64,000 nucleotides of DNA from Rhynochetos jubatus (taxonomy: Eukaryota > Chordata > Aves > Eurypygiformes > Rhynochetidae): assembly GCA_027574665.1 (NCBI GenBank), contig CM050677.1:939273-1003272 (forward strand), in the 5' to 3' direction. Below the pieces are notes generated by a model. The model ran no database searches and had not been told where the DNA came from. It saw only the letters and a list, made by a program, of their open reading frames with translations. Each line of letters opens with the position of its first letter. Position 1 is the stretch's first letter. The position numbers were made by a program, and so were the translations under genes. Shown here piece after piece: positions 20,796 through 32,832 of the stretch.

Positions 20796-23700
20796 GATTT
20801 TTATCCATCTGAAATAGGCTCATTGTATGTTCGTATACCTCGAGCAATAGTGCAGAGAATAAAAGCCCGGGCTTTTGGGTTTTTTTGCTGGGAGAGCACT
20901 TAAATCTTTCAGGAAAGGTTGCATTTCAATGCCGCAGCAAATGAACAGCCACCAGAGCCATATGCACCACGAGTTCCTAAAGGAGCTTATAGATGAAGGA
21001 AACAGAAGTTCATCATTTCTTGGTTCAACAGTTCCCTGATGCCAGAGGCAACCAACAGACATCTCATACTCTCAAAATATACTGCAGTCATTTTTTTAAT
21101 TGAGTTCTATAAAAAGAGCTAAGCACTAATCAACACCATATGTTATTCAATTAGCTAGTAATATATATCTATTTCTCAAGCCTGTGCTAACATAATGGAG
21201 CACTTTGGGTGGTTCGGAACTGTTTAAAGGGCAAGTAATTAATTTGCAAACATCAGCTTCTAAAATCTGAGAAGCACTACTGTGGTGACTTACAGCCAGA
21301 TCCAAGCCATGAAAACTCTCTCATTTGCTTTTTATTCAATCTGGTTTCAGATATGATCTTTGTGACGCAAACATTTCTACTTAAAGTAGGGCCAAATAAA
21401 GACACTGGTTCAGCTATGTGTCTGGTACCCAGGCCCCGAGGGATGCAGGTAAAGCAAACTGATTGTGTTGCCTCACCTTCCACTCCATCAGTGGTATCTC
21501 GCGTGCAGACCTTTTATAGACGGCACTAGTTAAAATGGCAAAAGTTATAGCTAGCACAGCTACGAAAAGCCAAGAAAATTTGTCATTGTCATGCACCTTA
21601 AGTGTATTAATTTTTACATATTCTTGATATCCACATTTGGTAATTCCACTCACAGCCTCAAAACTCCTGTCAAGAGCACTCTGAGTTGGTTGGTTGGTCT
21701 CAAACAGAAGCGCCTGATTGCAATTTGGACGGCCTCTAACACACAGAACCTGGGTTTTAGCATTATTTCTGAGAAGGCAGGCAGTCAGTACAGGTTTTAA
21801 AGGTCAGGAAAATATTGCAAATTTTTCAAGTTCTTAACTCTGAGTGACGTATAAATTAGATCATTTAGTGGGGTCCAGAGACAAGTGTAAAGACAAAAGG
21901 ATGTGTAGAGGAAAAAGACGACAACCTACCTTTTTGTACAGAACTACTGAAATTTTGTAGGTATTTGAACTACTTTTGATTTCATAAGTAAAAATCACCT
22001 CTTTCAGCCCCTCTGGACCAACTCCCTAATGTGAAATCAGCCTACAACCTGTCATTCAGATATCCTGTAACTGCCATATTCCACCTTAAAGATCTTTAGC
22101 TTTCCTAGCACCTAAATATCCAGTCAAAACTTTCTATGGCAGAGGAAGGTAAGAGTATGAACAGCTGTTTGGGCACAACAAGCAACTCACTTTTGCAGAC
22201 AAGTAAGTTCTGTTCCTAACACAACCACTACCTACCATATCCAAGTAGGTAATTTTTAAAATATCCTTAAGTTTCAGTTAGGTTTTGTTTCCATTTTGTT
22301 GCTAGATTATCTTCTTAAAAACACAAGTCACAGGCTTTTTTTATTTTTTTTTTTTCCTTCTACAGTTAAGTATTCCGGCAACATACTAATGAAAACACAT
22401 CTACAAAATGAAACAGAAAAAGAACTAAAAGGCAAGTCACATGAATTAACTGTAGGAGTTCTGCTTAAAAAAGAAACTAGCACACCACCCTCAAAAAAAA
22501 ACCATTGTGGAATAAAGAATCATAATTTTGATACAGGTAGTTCATCCCCTACAATCTCTGTTATGTACATAAATTCAGCCATCTGGCATTGAATAAAATA
22601 AGCTGGCAATAATTGCAGTCATGCTGGGGAAGAGGAAAGTCAAGGTCACAAACAAGGGACTATTAAAATTCAGAATTCTTTTTTTCTTTTCCATTTAGGA
22701 GGAACGTCAGAAGTCTGTGTTTTATACTTTTATATATATATATATAAGCAACTTCAGAAATTATTATTTTCTTGTAGTTTGCAAGACAATTTCTCAAGTT
22801 TGCCAAAGTTCTATAATTCTAATACCTTCTCAGGCCCTAGGAAATAGCAATGTTTACCACACATAAAACCAGCCAAAAGTTAGACGTTAATCTCCCTCCT
22901 CTTTCTGTTATACTCCTGATTTAGGGAGTTGCTATGTGGGTATTTTTTAAAACAAAGGCCTTCAAAACAAAAGAACCATAAAAGAGCAATTTTAGCGTTT
23001 TAATCAGTTGCCCTTTAAAAAAGATTCCCAGATAAAATTAAATATTGTATGTTTCGTCTCCCTTTAAACCCACTCCCACAAACAACAGTGTTAAAAAAGC
23101 TTGAGGAATTAGGGTTTATATTTTAATATTATCATGTACACTGATGCAAAAGTAATAGGTTTTTTTCAGATTATATGCTCATTATAAAATATTCAGATAG
23201 CTCTGGCAGCATTTACAAGTGTAGAGATTTTTATTATTGTTTTATTGCTTCACTACACCCACTGGGCCTTTTAATGTTGAATTTAATGGAGAGCAGATCA
23301 TTTTCAAAGCAATGCAAACACATCAAAGTGAAAGTCTGTTGTGTTTGGAAAGGTTAGCAGATGCTTTTGCAAGTGCATGTGAAAGTTATTGTCATTTATC
23401 TTATTCTTGCACCTTTGGATTGCATTCTCGTTAACAAAGAGGATGTATTTAGTACAGCATTCATGGCAATAGGAACATCAATTCTGCTGGTGTACAGAAT
23501 GTGTTTATTTGGGGTAGACTGTGCAGTTTTAGTTGAGAAGTATAAACATATTGCATACAACTTAAAAAGCATACGCTTTAGTCATGTCTTGACAGCTAAT
23601 GTCTTTGTTACTGTATCTGAGGCTGACGCAATATTCTTTCATGTCACCTAAACATTTACCTCAATCTCTTCGTCAATAATCGGGATTTAGAGATAAATGT

Positions 23701-26700
23701 CTGGCAAACCAGACTATCCTTGACATCTATCGGTTAAAAATCTGAAAGACAAATTGGGAGATCTGGATGTTTTTATGTTTCCCCAGGATGACACAGTGTC
23801 CTACAGCAGCAAGTCTTTTGTTACAGTCACACAAGGCCAACATAGGGCTTCGCTTATGCAGCTGGGGAACTATTTTAGCATAAAGCCTATCTGTCTGTGT
23901 CACATTTCTAATAACCTTTTCTTCACAGTACCCAGATGTAATGCATTTATAGAATTGCGTATGTATCAAAAATAAAAATGTATAAAAAGGAATCTAATTA
24001 TTGAAAAGAGAAACCGGGATGATATATTTTTTATTTGGGATAAATTTAGGTGACTCACTATTAGTGAATGCAAATGTATTTTCAAGGTATGATTGCTATA
24101 ATCCCACAGGGTGGGTGTAGATCCTAGTGTAGACCCAGAAAAATATATCAGGACCTAAGAGGGCTTACTGAGCAATCAGCTATTGCAGTAACTTCTTCCT
24201 TGCATTACTTTTCATGACTGTAATTCACCCCTCTGTTGAATCATGTGGAAAATGAGGGTAGGGGACACTGGGGAGAATTTGTTCATAAATTTTTAATTTT
24301 TAGGTTTTAAGGTGAGTATAAGGGGAGGGTTTGAAATTATTTCTGTAAGTTTTTATTGATCTAAGATCTCTGAAGTATGTTAACTGTTTACAATATGGAC
24401 ATATAGCTCAATAATAAAGATATAGAAATACAGGAAAACATGGACAAACTAGAGACTTCAAGCCAATACCTCCTTTCTGTCAGAGGGACTACTGCTTCAC
24501 TTTGCTTGTAAAAATCATCCCCTCTCTGAAATCGCTGATTTTATAAGATATTGCACCAATATCTTCCAAAATCTAGAAAATTACCAGAGATGCTCAGGAG
24601 GTTACTGAACAAATTAATCGATGATGGTTCCTAACTTTTGCTAAAATAAAAAATAGGCTTCTAAACTAGGAAAGGGTTTTCAGTTTTGCAGAAATATACA
24701 TACATTTCTATATATGTACTGTGCAAAGTTGTCCTGGACCACTGCCTTCAGGATTCCATCACTACATTATTTTTTTGTTAGGCTTTTTATAGCATGGGTT
24801 GCTAATAATTAAAGGCATCAGTGCTTGCTTCTGAAACACCCTCACATGATTGGAAGTCATTATTTTGTCTTAAAAATCACACTTCTGAAAAATAAAAGAA
24901 TAATGAAAAGTATGGGAATAACACCACACACAGAAAGTAAGATAGCTGATGCTTTCCAGTCTTCTCTGGGAGAGCCTCACAGCAGTACTTGCTATTGTAC
25001 TTTGCGGCAGATGCTCATAGCCCAGACCCAGAACTGCTGCTCTTGGGAAGCCCAAGTACTTGGCTCAGCCACTCTGACCTGCCAAAATTACTGCTGCTGA
25101 GTCTGTAAAATATTTCCAGCTCTGCTGGCCATCTGTAATCTCTCTCGACCCATTGGGGTAGGCTGAAGCTGCTGAAAATCTCTGAGAAGTCATACATGGT
25201 AGAATTTAAAGCTCTGTAAGACCTATGAAGTTTCTTCCTTCAGCGTTGCTGATTCAGATGAAGAAAAGCTTATAAACTCTATTAAACACAGGACAAGTTT
25301 ATTAAATACTTGGGACTTGCACAACTACCTAATTTTTCAGAATAACAGCTGAATTTAGCATTAAAATATTAATTAGCACTGAAGGTCATTTAAGACTATT
25401 GAATATAGATGAAATTTTCAAAATTAACTCCTTTTGAAACACGATTTTATGACAAATGGTTAGAAGACTTCATAAAATATTAAATGCCCCAGTATTTCAA
25501 GGCTTTTTATCTCCGCTTCCCTGATTAACCTCACCATCTAAAACACTGCACCTCACTGGACATGTGCATGACTTCAATCTAAATGAACTTTTTCAGAGAA
25601 GTTAAGAGAAGTGTTAAAATATGAGGATAGTAGGGACCCTTAGCTACTGACAAAGCTTTACAGTATAGTGCTCCTTCCACTCAAAAACAGATCTCTAACT
25701 TAATCCATTTTCCTAAAATGGCAGATAAAAGGTCTCCTATACAGCTGCAAGTCAGGATGACAGCCACTGAGCCAAAGTCAGTGGCACTGGCATAAAAACA
25801 GAAGAATCAGACTCCCGTTTTCCTTTTACCTAGAAATTCATACAGTGATTTCAGCATCTTGGCAGTCACCATAATTTCTGCTGTTCTTGTTATGCATCAT
25901 AGAAACTGTCACTTTTTAAATTTATGGTATCTTTTACAGCTTGGGTTAAAGAACACTTAAAGCACATTCAGTGTTTGATATACCTCTGCTCTAGAAGAAT
26001 AGAAATGAGACTCCTTTATTAATTTAGACCCAGACTACCAGACTATTCACACTAGCAGTCTCAGGGAATTTTAATGGGATTCTCTGCATGAATAAGAACT
26101 TCTTATATGACAAAAGCTTTGCAGGACTGCAAAGCTTTTCTAATCAGAAAAGGGAAACATCTAATGATGAAAACGCACAAAGATTACAATAGCTAGAACT
26201 TCATAGTTGACTGTATGACTCACAAGGCTGCAATACATTCACTATTAATTTAATGAATATCTGACCAATCAACTAGTTTTAGTTTCCTGAGAAGATATGC
26301 AAGGTAACAAAAATCATTACAATGTCAAATTACTACTTCTATTGTAAACCTTGATACTGTCAGGTTTGTTTCTTCCCAGAAAAATTTCTTCTTCAATAAA
26401 TTGTTGGAAAATTGTTGAACTATGGGCAGTGAGATAAAAAATAAACCTCTAAATACACGTTCATTTACTGCCGTTTTGATGGCAATCTATTTTAAAACTT
26501 TGTCACATTTTCATTGTTTGTCAGAGGCGTATGAAGAGTAAACACTGCACATAAGCAAAGCCATCAAAAACACAGCCCAAAACCAAACAACTGAACAAGT
26601 GACCTTCCCCTCAGCCACAACACACAAGAGACTACTCTATCCTACCTCTCATTTCCCTAGTTTAGACAAAATCACCATTTTTTTTACTTATCATTATTTA

Positions 26701-27403
26701 AATCTAGCCCAATAATGTCATTTGCAATCAACCCTCATGTCAGGAAGCAAATGGGAATGGCTTACCTTGTGGTACAGCCGTGTTATCCACTCCAGCATGG
26801 CTTGTGTCCTACACTACACACACATCTGGAACCAACACACACTCACTGTCACCAACTGCTTTTCACAAAATGATTACTGATCACTACACTTACTGCTCTT
26901 CATTGACTGAACCTCATTCCACATCACTGCTCTTCTGCTGCTTCAGCAAATTCTGAAACTTCTATTGCAATGAAAACTCACACACAAACCAAGGCAGTGA
27001 CCCCTTAGACTGGATACTTCTTAACAGATCAAGACTTTTTGCAGTGATCTGCATTTAAGAAAAAAAATAATTTGTCCATTACAGCTGCAAACTCTACCCA
27101 GAAGTAAGCAGCAAGAGGCGTTGTTTTTCCCTTTGTAGCACACTATAACTTTTATCTTTACCAAGCCTTGATATGGCTTGGCATCCATTTTAATTACAGT
27201 AACTACAAATTGTGGGGTAGTCCAATCTTAGAACTGCAATTCAGGATTATGCCAAGGAACAAACATAAAGGACAGCACCTTATGGCTAACCCTTAGGGAA
27301 CTCATGAAATCAAAATACATTTTCTTGACAGTCCCATGGGCTGTCTGCCTGAAGCCTCTCCATTTGATTCTGATTTCTTCTCTATGAACAACTCTGCATT
27401 AAA
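20796..27403. other. intronic sequence with a TA microsatellite and a short palindrome
   Basis: Long AT-rich region without recognisable genes or young transposons. It holds a (TA)n run at 22730-22746 and a near-perfect palindrome at 26112-26139. Opposed short open frames around 23360-23975 show no domain and are taken as chance. Confidence 0.6.
26112..26139. repeat. perfect inverted repeat, 13-bp arms, 2-base spacer
   Basis: AAAAGCTTTGCAG (26112-26124) is followed after GA by its exact reverse complement (26127-26139). The loop is too small for a stable RNA hairpin, but the DNA could extrude as a small cruciform. Confidence 0.85.
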
Positions 27404-28032
27404 TTTATGAGTTTCATTGGGACACAGTTAAATTTCCTCACAATAGCTAGTATGGGGCTATGCTTTGGATTTGTTCAGAAGAATACTGACAGCATAGTAA
27501 TGATTTTAGTTCTTGCCAGGCAATGCTAATATCAAGTCAAGGATTTTTTCACTTTCTCATACTGCACCTGTGTTCAGTATGAGGAGGGTCAGGCAATACA
27601 GCTGATCCAAACTGACCAAACAGACATTTCATTCCATAAAACGTCATGCTCAGTCTATAAAATGGGGGGAGTTGGCCAGGGGTCTGGTTCTCAGGTCTCT
27701 TGGGCTCTAGCTCACTCACTCTCTGGCTCTTGCTGCTCGGGGACTGGCTGGGTATCTGTCAGTGTGTGGTAAGAGGTTTTATCATTTAGGGTTCCCACCT
27801 TCATTATTTTCATTACATATTATTAGTACCACTGTAGTATTATTAGGTTTGTTAGTATTATTAGTATCATTGTTTTATTTCATTTATTTTTAGTTACTAA
27901 ACTGTTCTTATATCAAATCATGAGTTTTCTTACCTTTTCCTCTGATTCTCTTACCCATCCCACTGGGGGAAGGGGAAAGGTGAGTGAACAGCTGTTTGGT
28001 GCGTAGTTGCTGACCGGGGTTAAACCATGACA
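27404..28032 (+). mobile_element. solo ERV LTR, plus orientation
   Basis: The segment holds GCTAGTATGGGGCTATGC, ACGTCATGCTCAGTCTATAAA (split here as ACGTCATGCTCAG then a TATAAA box at about 27657), a TATCAAATCATGAGTTTT module, CCCATCCCACTGGGGG and a terminal GGGGTTAAACCATGACA. This order matches the LTR family at 5479-6047 in the opposite direction. The left end is inferred from alignment with that copy and is uncertain. No target duplication was found and no internal region adjoins. Confidence 0.72.
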
Positions 28033-30969
28033 ACATGAAGTCCATGTTTTTAACAAATGCAATGTCCTTGGCTATACTACATTCCAAAGGCCATTAGTTT
28101 CTCACATTTGTTTCCACACTCACTTTCACATTTGTGCCTCACTCTACTTTCACATAATTTCCATTAAGTTGTTTGTCCCAACTCAGTGTTGCTTATCACT
28201 TGCATAAACTTTGCTGGACAATACTGCAAAGATAGTTTTATTCCTGGATCACTTATATTTCATGCTTCCTCCCAGTTCCTCATTTCAAATGGCTGCATCT
28301 AGAGCTGACTGTTTATATTAGGCTGCAGAACAGTCTTGTCCCACCATGCTCCCAATTACTGCAACAGCCCCAACCGCTTTCAAACTGTGAGGTACAATCC
28401 TTCTTCTCCAAACAGATTCATTACACAGAAATCTTCATCACACAGAATAAATACTTCCTTTAAAGAAGAACAGTCTTAATAAGACACAATTCATCACTTT
28501 TTTAATCTTGTATCAGCATAAAAGGCACATTTTAGAAGCAGAAAAAAGAACATACAATCTAGAATTGCATTATTGTGAAGCCTGAAGATCTGTCATTGCC
28601 TTTGCAAAAGGTATTATTTTCTTAAAGTTTACTGAAGGAAACATGGGCCATCTAAATCAAGAAAATGGGCCGGAGAGAGTGCCTACAGAGGCACAACAGA
28701 CAGTCTTTCCAAACTCACAAATATAACTGAAATGTCATTACATTAAAAGCATTATGAGAATATAAGACCAAGATGCAGATAACAATATGAAGTACTATAA
28801 TACTTTAGCACTGGAAATAGCAGTGAAGTTGGGAAGATTAGATAAATACACTATTAGATCTTCTTCATTACCTGTAGGAGCCTGAGGAAAATACCTTACA
28901 GAACAGCACTCAGTGCTGCCAGCAGTGACCTTGTTGAAAGCCTTTTACCGTATCTGTAAATCTTGCACAATTCCTGTCTGCATCCAGATCAAAACACTTC
29001 AGTCAATCATGCAATTGCCAAGTGCAGTAGGAGGTGAAACTTGAATTCATGCTTTCTAGGCTCCTACCTTAGCACAATTTCTAATACTAATGAACAATTT
29101 CTCCTCCTTCCTTCCACTGCTGCTCTGCTTCTCTTCCTTTTCTACCCAATTTTATTTTTCAGAGATTATTGTACTTTTAAGGAAAACTGACAAATAACTT
29201 TCCTCATTCGAATATCAGTATTTTATGTCAGCATGATACTATGCCTAACATGCATGGAAGTTCAGCAGTATATTTCATAGACTCCTGTTCCCTTTTATGT
29301 GGTATTTAAAGGCAAAATACATTAGAAGACTTTTCAATTTCTTGCCACTTGGAAATTCAGTAGGAAAAAATAACACAAATGTCCCAGAGAAATGGCAGGT
29401 AAGTTCATGATCATTGTAACCTAGTGCTTTCATCTAGGAACAGCAACAAATCCTAAGAACGCACTAAACACAAGGCATATGTGTAGATAAATGTTAATGC
29501 TTGCATGTTGGATATCACATTTTAGAAACTGAAGGAAGAAATTCTTCTCTTCAAAAAGATGATTTACTCAATTTCAGTGGTCTTCCCCAAGAAACTGCTG
29601 AATAATTTTTATGACTAGTATTAGTTAGTAGAGCATCTATATCTGCTGAAGTGAATTAGCCTTTAACAAAGCTTTGACAGCATAGTTGTACTTTTGTATC
29701 ATCTTTTCTTAAGGGATAAGATTGTCAAAGTTATGCCCAAACTGAGCCTAAAACCAAAAGAAACCAAAAAACCTGCAATCAGTATACTCTGCTGATTGTT
29801 TTAGTCTAAGATGGGTACTTCTCTAATTTCTTAAAAATTTATTATTATGTAATCACTGAAAGACTATTTAATCATAAAATCTTCATGACATAAGGGAAAC
29901 ATGCAAATACTTCTCAGCAATCACATGGACTGTAAAAAAAAAAAAAAAAAAGGAAAAAACCAAACAAACAAACAAACAAAACCCACAAATGGCCACATAC
30001 AACTTAAAGTTTTGACTCACTATAAATATGAAATTATCATATTACGTCACGTATCCAAATATATTCACTAGAAAAACAGTACAGTGTGTTTCCTAAATCT
30101 ATTAAAGAGAAATCCATTTATTGGTACTGTAATGTTGTGCTGAGCACATTCCTCTGCACTGCTGGAAGAATACTCGTTCTTTAATTAAATTGATAATTAC
30201 CTAATATTTGTTGAGTGCTTTGATCATGTAACATACTCCAGAACAGCTGAGTGCTGTTACCAAAACAGTGTGGGAAAGACTTCTGTAGACCTCAGGTAAA
30301 TACATTTTTCCAGACATTTAAGGATTATGCAACAACTGAGAAGTCTGTTCTAGACAAGTAACAGAGAGAGAGTATAGGTACTTGACAGGAAATATTTTTC
30401 CATGAGAAGTATTTCTTCTACACTGTTTCTCTGGATTTTGTTTCACTGATTGAATTCAGGAGGATAACATATTATCTGTTCTGAGTGGACTTGGTCCTAT
30501 TCTGAATTCTGACAACATGTCTCAACCAACTGAGGGACAACTGTACCCCTCTTGTGCAAGCACAGAAAATGTAGAAAAACCAAGTGGCTTATACAGGGAC
30601 TGGAGCTAAGATCAGGATTTTGTAAGCTCAGCCAGCCCTACAAGGAGGAAATCATTCCTAACATTTGAAAACTAAAACCAATGCACACAGGGACTAACCA
30701 AAACTGGTGATGCAACAAAGAGATAACTAGAAGCACAAAAGGACTTATGATATACGGTGCTCATGATTTCACTCCTTAACCACCATGCAACATGCAACCC
30801 CAGGGCACGCAAGCTAAGAGCCAAAGCGTTGGCAGATGAATTGTTTCCTAACATCCTCTCAGTCATTTCCATCGAACGCTAAATAGCACTCACAGTTTTG
30901 TCAATGTCATCTACCAAAGACCAACACACATCCTCACACATACACAGAAATAACAACACTCCTAGTAAC
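28033..30969. other. intronic sequence with an A18 plus (CAAA)n tract
   Basis: No genes were recognised. An A18 run (29934-29951) is followed by a (CAAA)5 microsatellite (29961-29980), possibly an old retroelement tail, though no element body is identifiable before it. Confidence 0.6.
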
Positions 30970-31602
30970 ACCACTGTCTTAGCTTTGCACCGGCTAGTCT
31001 ATGTTTTGCTTCACCCCATAACACATCAAGCTGCATAGGTGGTGCCAGCCCAGGGCCTGCGGCACAGCAGGACCGGCGGGGAGGGGGTGGGCATATGGGT
31101 GGAAAGGCTTGTGGGTGGACATGACCCTGGGAAGGGGAAGGGTCTGAGGGGGCTTCCGGCCGAGGGGGCTGGGGGTTTGTTTGTTGTGGGAACTTGTGGC
31201 GAGTGGTTGGTGCTCCGGGCAGAGCCAGCGTCTTGCCGGGCAGATCGGTCTGGGAGTCAGGGTTTGGAAGTTTTTTTTTTCTCTCTCTTACTCTCTCGGC
31301 CCCCGGGCGGTTTCGGGGGGGGTTTGCTCCCTTCGGGTGGGTTTTTCTTTCCTTTTTTCCCTTCTTGGGGTGGGATCCTGTGTCATTTGTTCTACCCTCT
31401 TCCTCCGTTCCTTACATTACTCATTAGCACTAGCATTGTTAGTAACTCCCTAAGTTTCATTTATATAATTAAATAGTTCTTATCTCAACTCCTACTGGCT
31501 TTTCCTCGGTTTGTTCCTCTGACCCTTCCTCACCAGGGGGGGGGGGGGGGGGGGGGGGGGCGGAGTGGTAGAGCAGGCTTGTCGTGAAACTACGACAACC
31601 AC
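30970..31602 (+). mobile_element. solo ERV LTR with perfect ACCAC target-site duplication
   Basis: The LTR proper (30975-31597, 623 bases) starts TGTCTTAG and ends TACGACA, so its ends are the inverted repeat TGTC/GACA. ACCAC flanks it at 30970-30974 and 31598-31602. A 5-bp duplication is usual for ERVL-type elements. It is GC-richer than its surroundings, has a TATATAATTAAA stretch near 31463, a TTCTTATCTCAACTCC module near 31478 and a G25 run (31536-31560). The open frames over 31039-31476 are by-products of its composition. There is no internal region, so it is a solo LTR. Confidence 0.85.
31536..31560 (+). repeat. G25 homopolymer inside the solo LTR
   Basis: Twenty-five consecutive G residues occur near the LTR 3' end. 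The equivalent position in the related LTR copy at 27404-28032 has only a short GGGGG run, so this is an expansion or an assembly artefact. Confidence 0.85.
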
Positions 31603-32737
31603 AATCTGGAGTTACCCCAATCTGAATTACTTTAGGCCTTCAATAGAAATATAGTTATATAGTTATTTTTATAGATGATTGTTTATTGTTTCTACTCTAG
31701 TGAAGAATTTCAATTAGGCTTATCTTAATTGTATTGGTCTGCAGTATTTCCAGTGTGTTTTGTCTGAACGCTGCATAAATTAATACTACCACTGCAATTA
31801 GCATCATCTTCTACAGAAACAGCAACTCTGCTTGCTTCTAGAGAGACTGTTTCAAATACAGTTACTTGATGGAAGAGGATGACATGCAGGTTTCCCAACA
31901 CAGGCATAAAGTCCAAATCTCCTGGGGAAGGGTGAGAGAGACATGAAGTGACATCAGCAGCAAAAAATCCAACACACCAGCTTTCTAATTCCTGCTTATT
32001 TATAACAGAAATACAGGTCAGCGACAAGGGCTGAGGTGGAAGAACACTCTTTTAACAGCTCGTGCTCTCCAAAAGTTCATTTGAATTCTGTAATCAAATT
32101 TAATTAAGATGTGAAAGTCTTCAAATCAGTGCGGAAAAGCCCAGAACTGGTGAACACCAACCCTCTTCAGAGGCTGAAACTCACAAATTTGGTGTTCAGC
32201 ATACTTTTAGCTTTAATTTCTACTGTTTCACAATGTCACAGTTTTGATTTGGTTTAGGAATTATTTCTGAATCAAAAACATAAAACAGAAAATGTGGCAA
32301 ACAAATTCAGTCCAGGTTCACAAGCCGTGGTGAACTTGGGCTTGGTTTGTTCCATGTTGAAACACAACTCAATTGCTCTAGCATTTCATTATAAAAAGTC
32401 TTTCAAGAGCTTGTTCTGAATGCAGTGATTTGGTTTAAAATACATGAAATCCACACTAGAGGCTCAAAAAGTTCAAAACAATTTTAAGTCATATAAATCA
32501 TGTTTTAGAGACTTCCAGTATATCCTAGTAAACACCAGTTTTTCTACGTAAGCACTTAACAGCAATCATAACACTTGTTTTATGCGTCTTATTGAATACA
32601 CAGAATATTTTAGCAGGAAGTTTTAAGGCCAGGCATTTCATCCTCTACCTTGGCATTATAGATTAAAACATCCCAAAGAGCAAGGGGGCAAGGCGCTCTC
32701 TTCTGCCTTTTCAAAATACATTTCTACTAATTATTTA

Positions 32738-32832
32738 CCAACCAACAAAAAAACAAACAAACAAACAAAAAACAAAACCAAAAAAAAAAAACCCAAAAAA
32801 AACCAAAAACAAAACCAAAACACCACAACACC
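32738..32832. repeat. A-rich low-complexity tract, (CAAA)n then A/CC mix
   Basis: The tract consists of repeated CAAA, runs of A and interspersed CC dinucleotides. Similar A-with-CC tracts recur at 51295-51330, 57898-57950 and 63510-63555. Confidence 0.85.

Noticed and set aside
23361..23975. Plus and minus open frames, one hydrophobic (96 codons)
   Set aside because: No signal peptide, domain or coding-like codon pattern was visible; opposed frames in AT-rich intron are likely chance.
31039..31476. Open frame of 145 codons rich in Gly and Phe
   Set aside because: It lies wholly within the solo LTR at 30975-31597 and has no protein signature.
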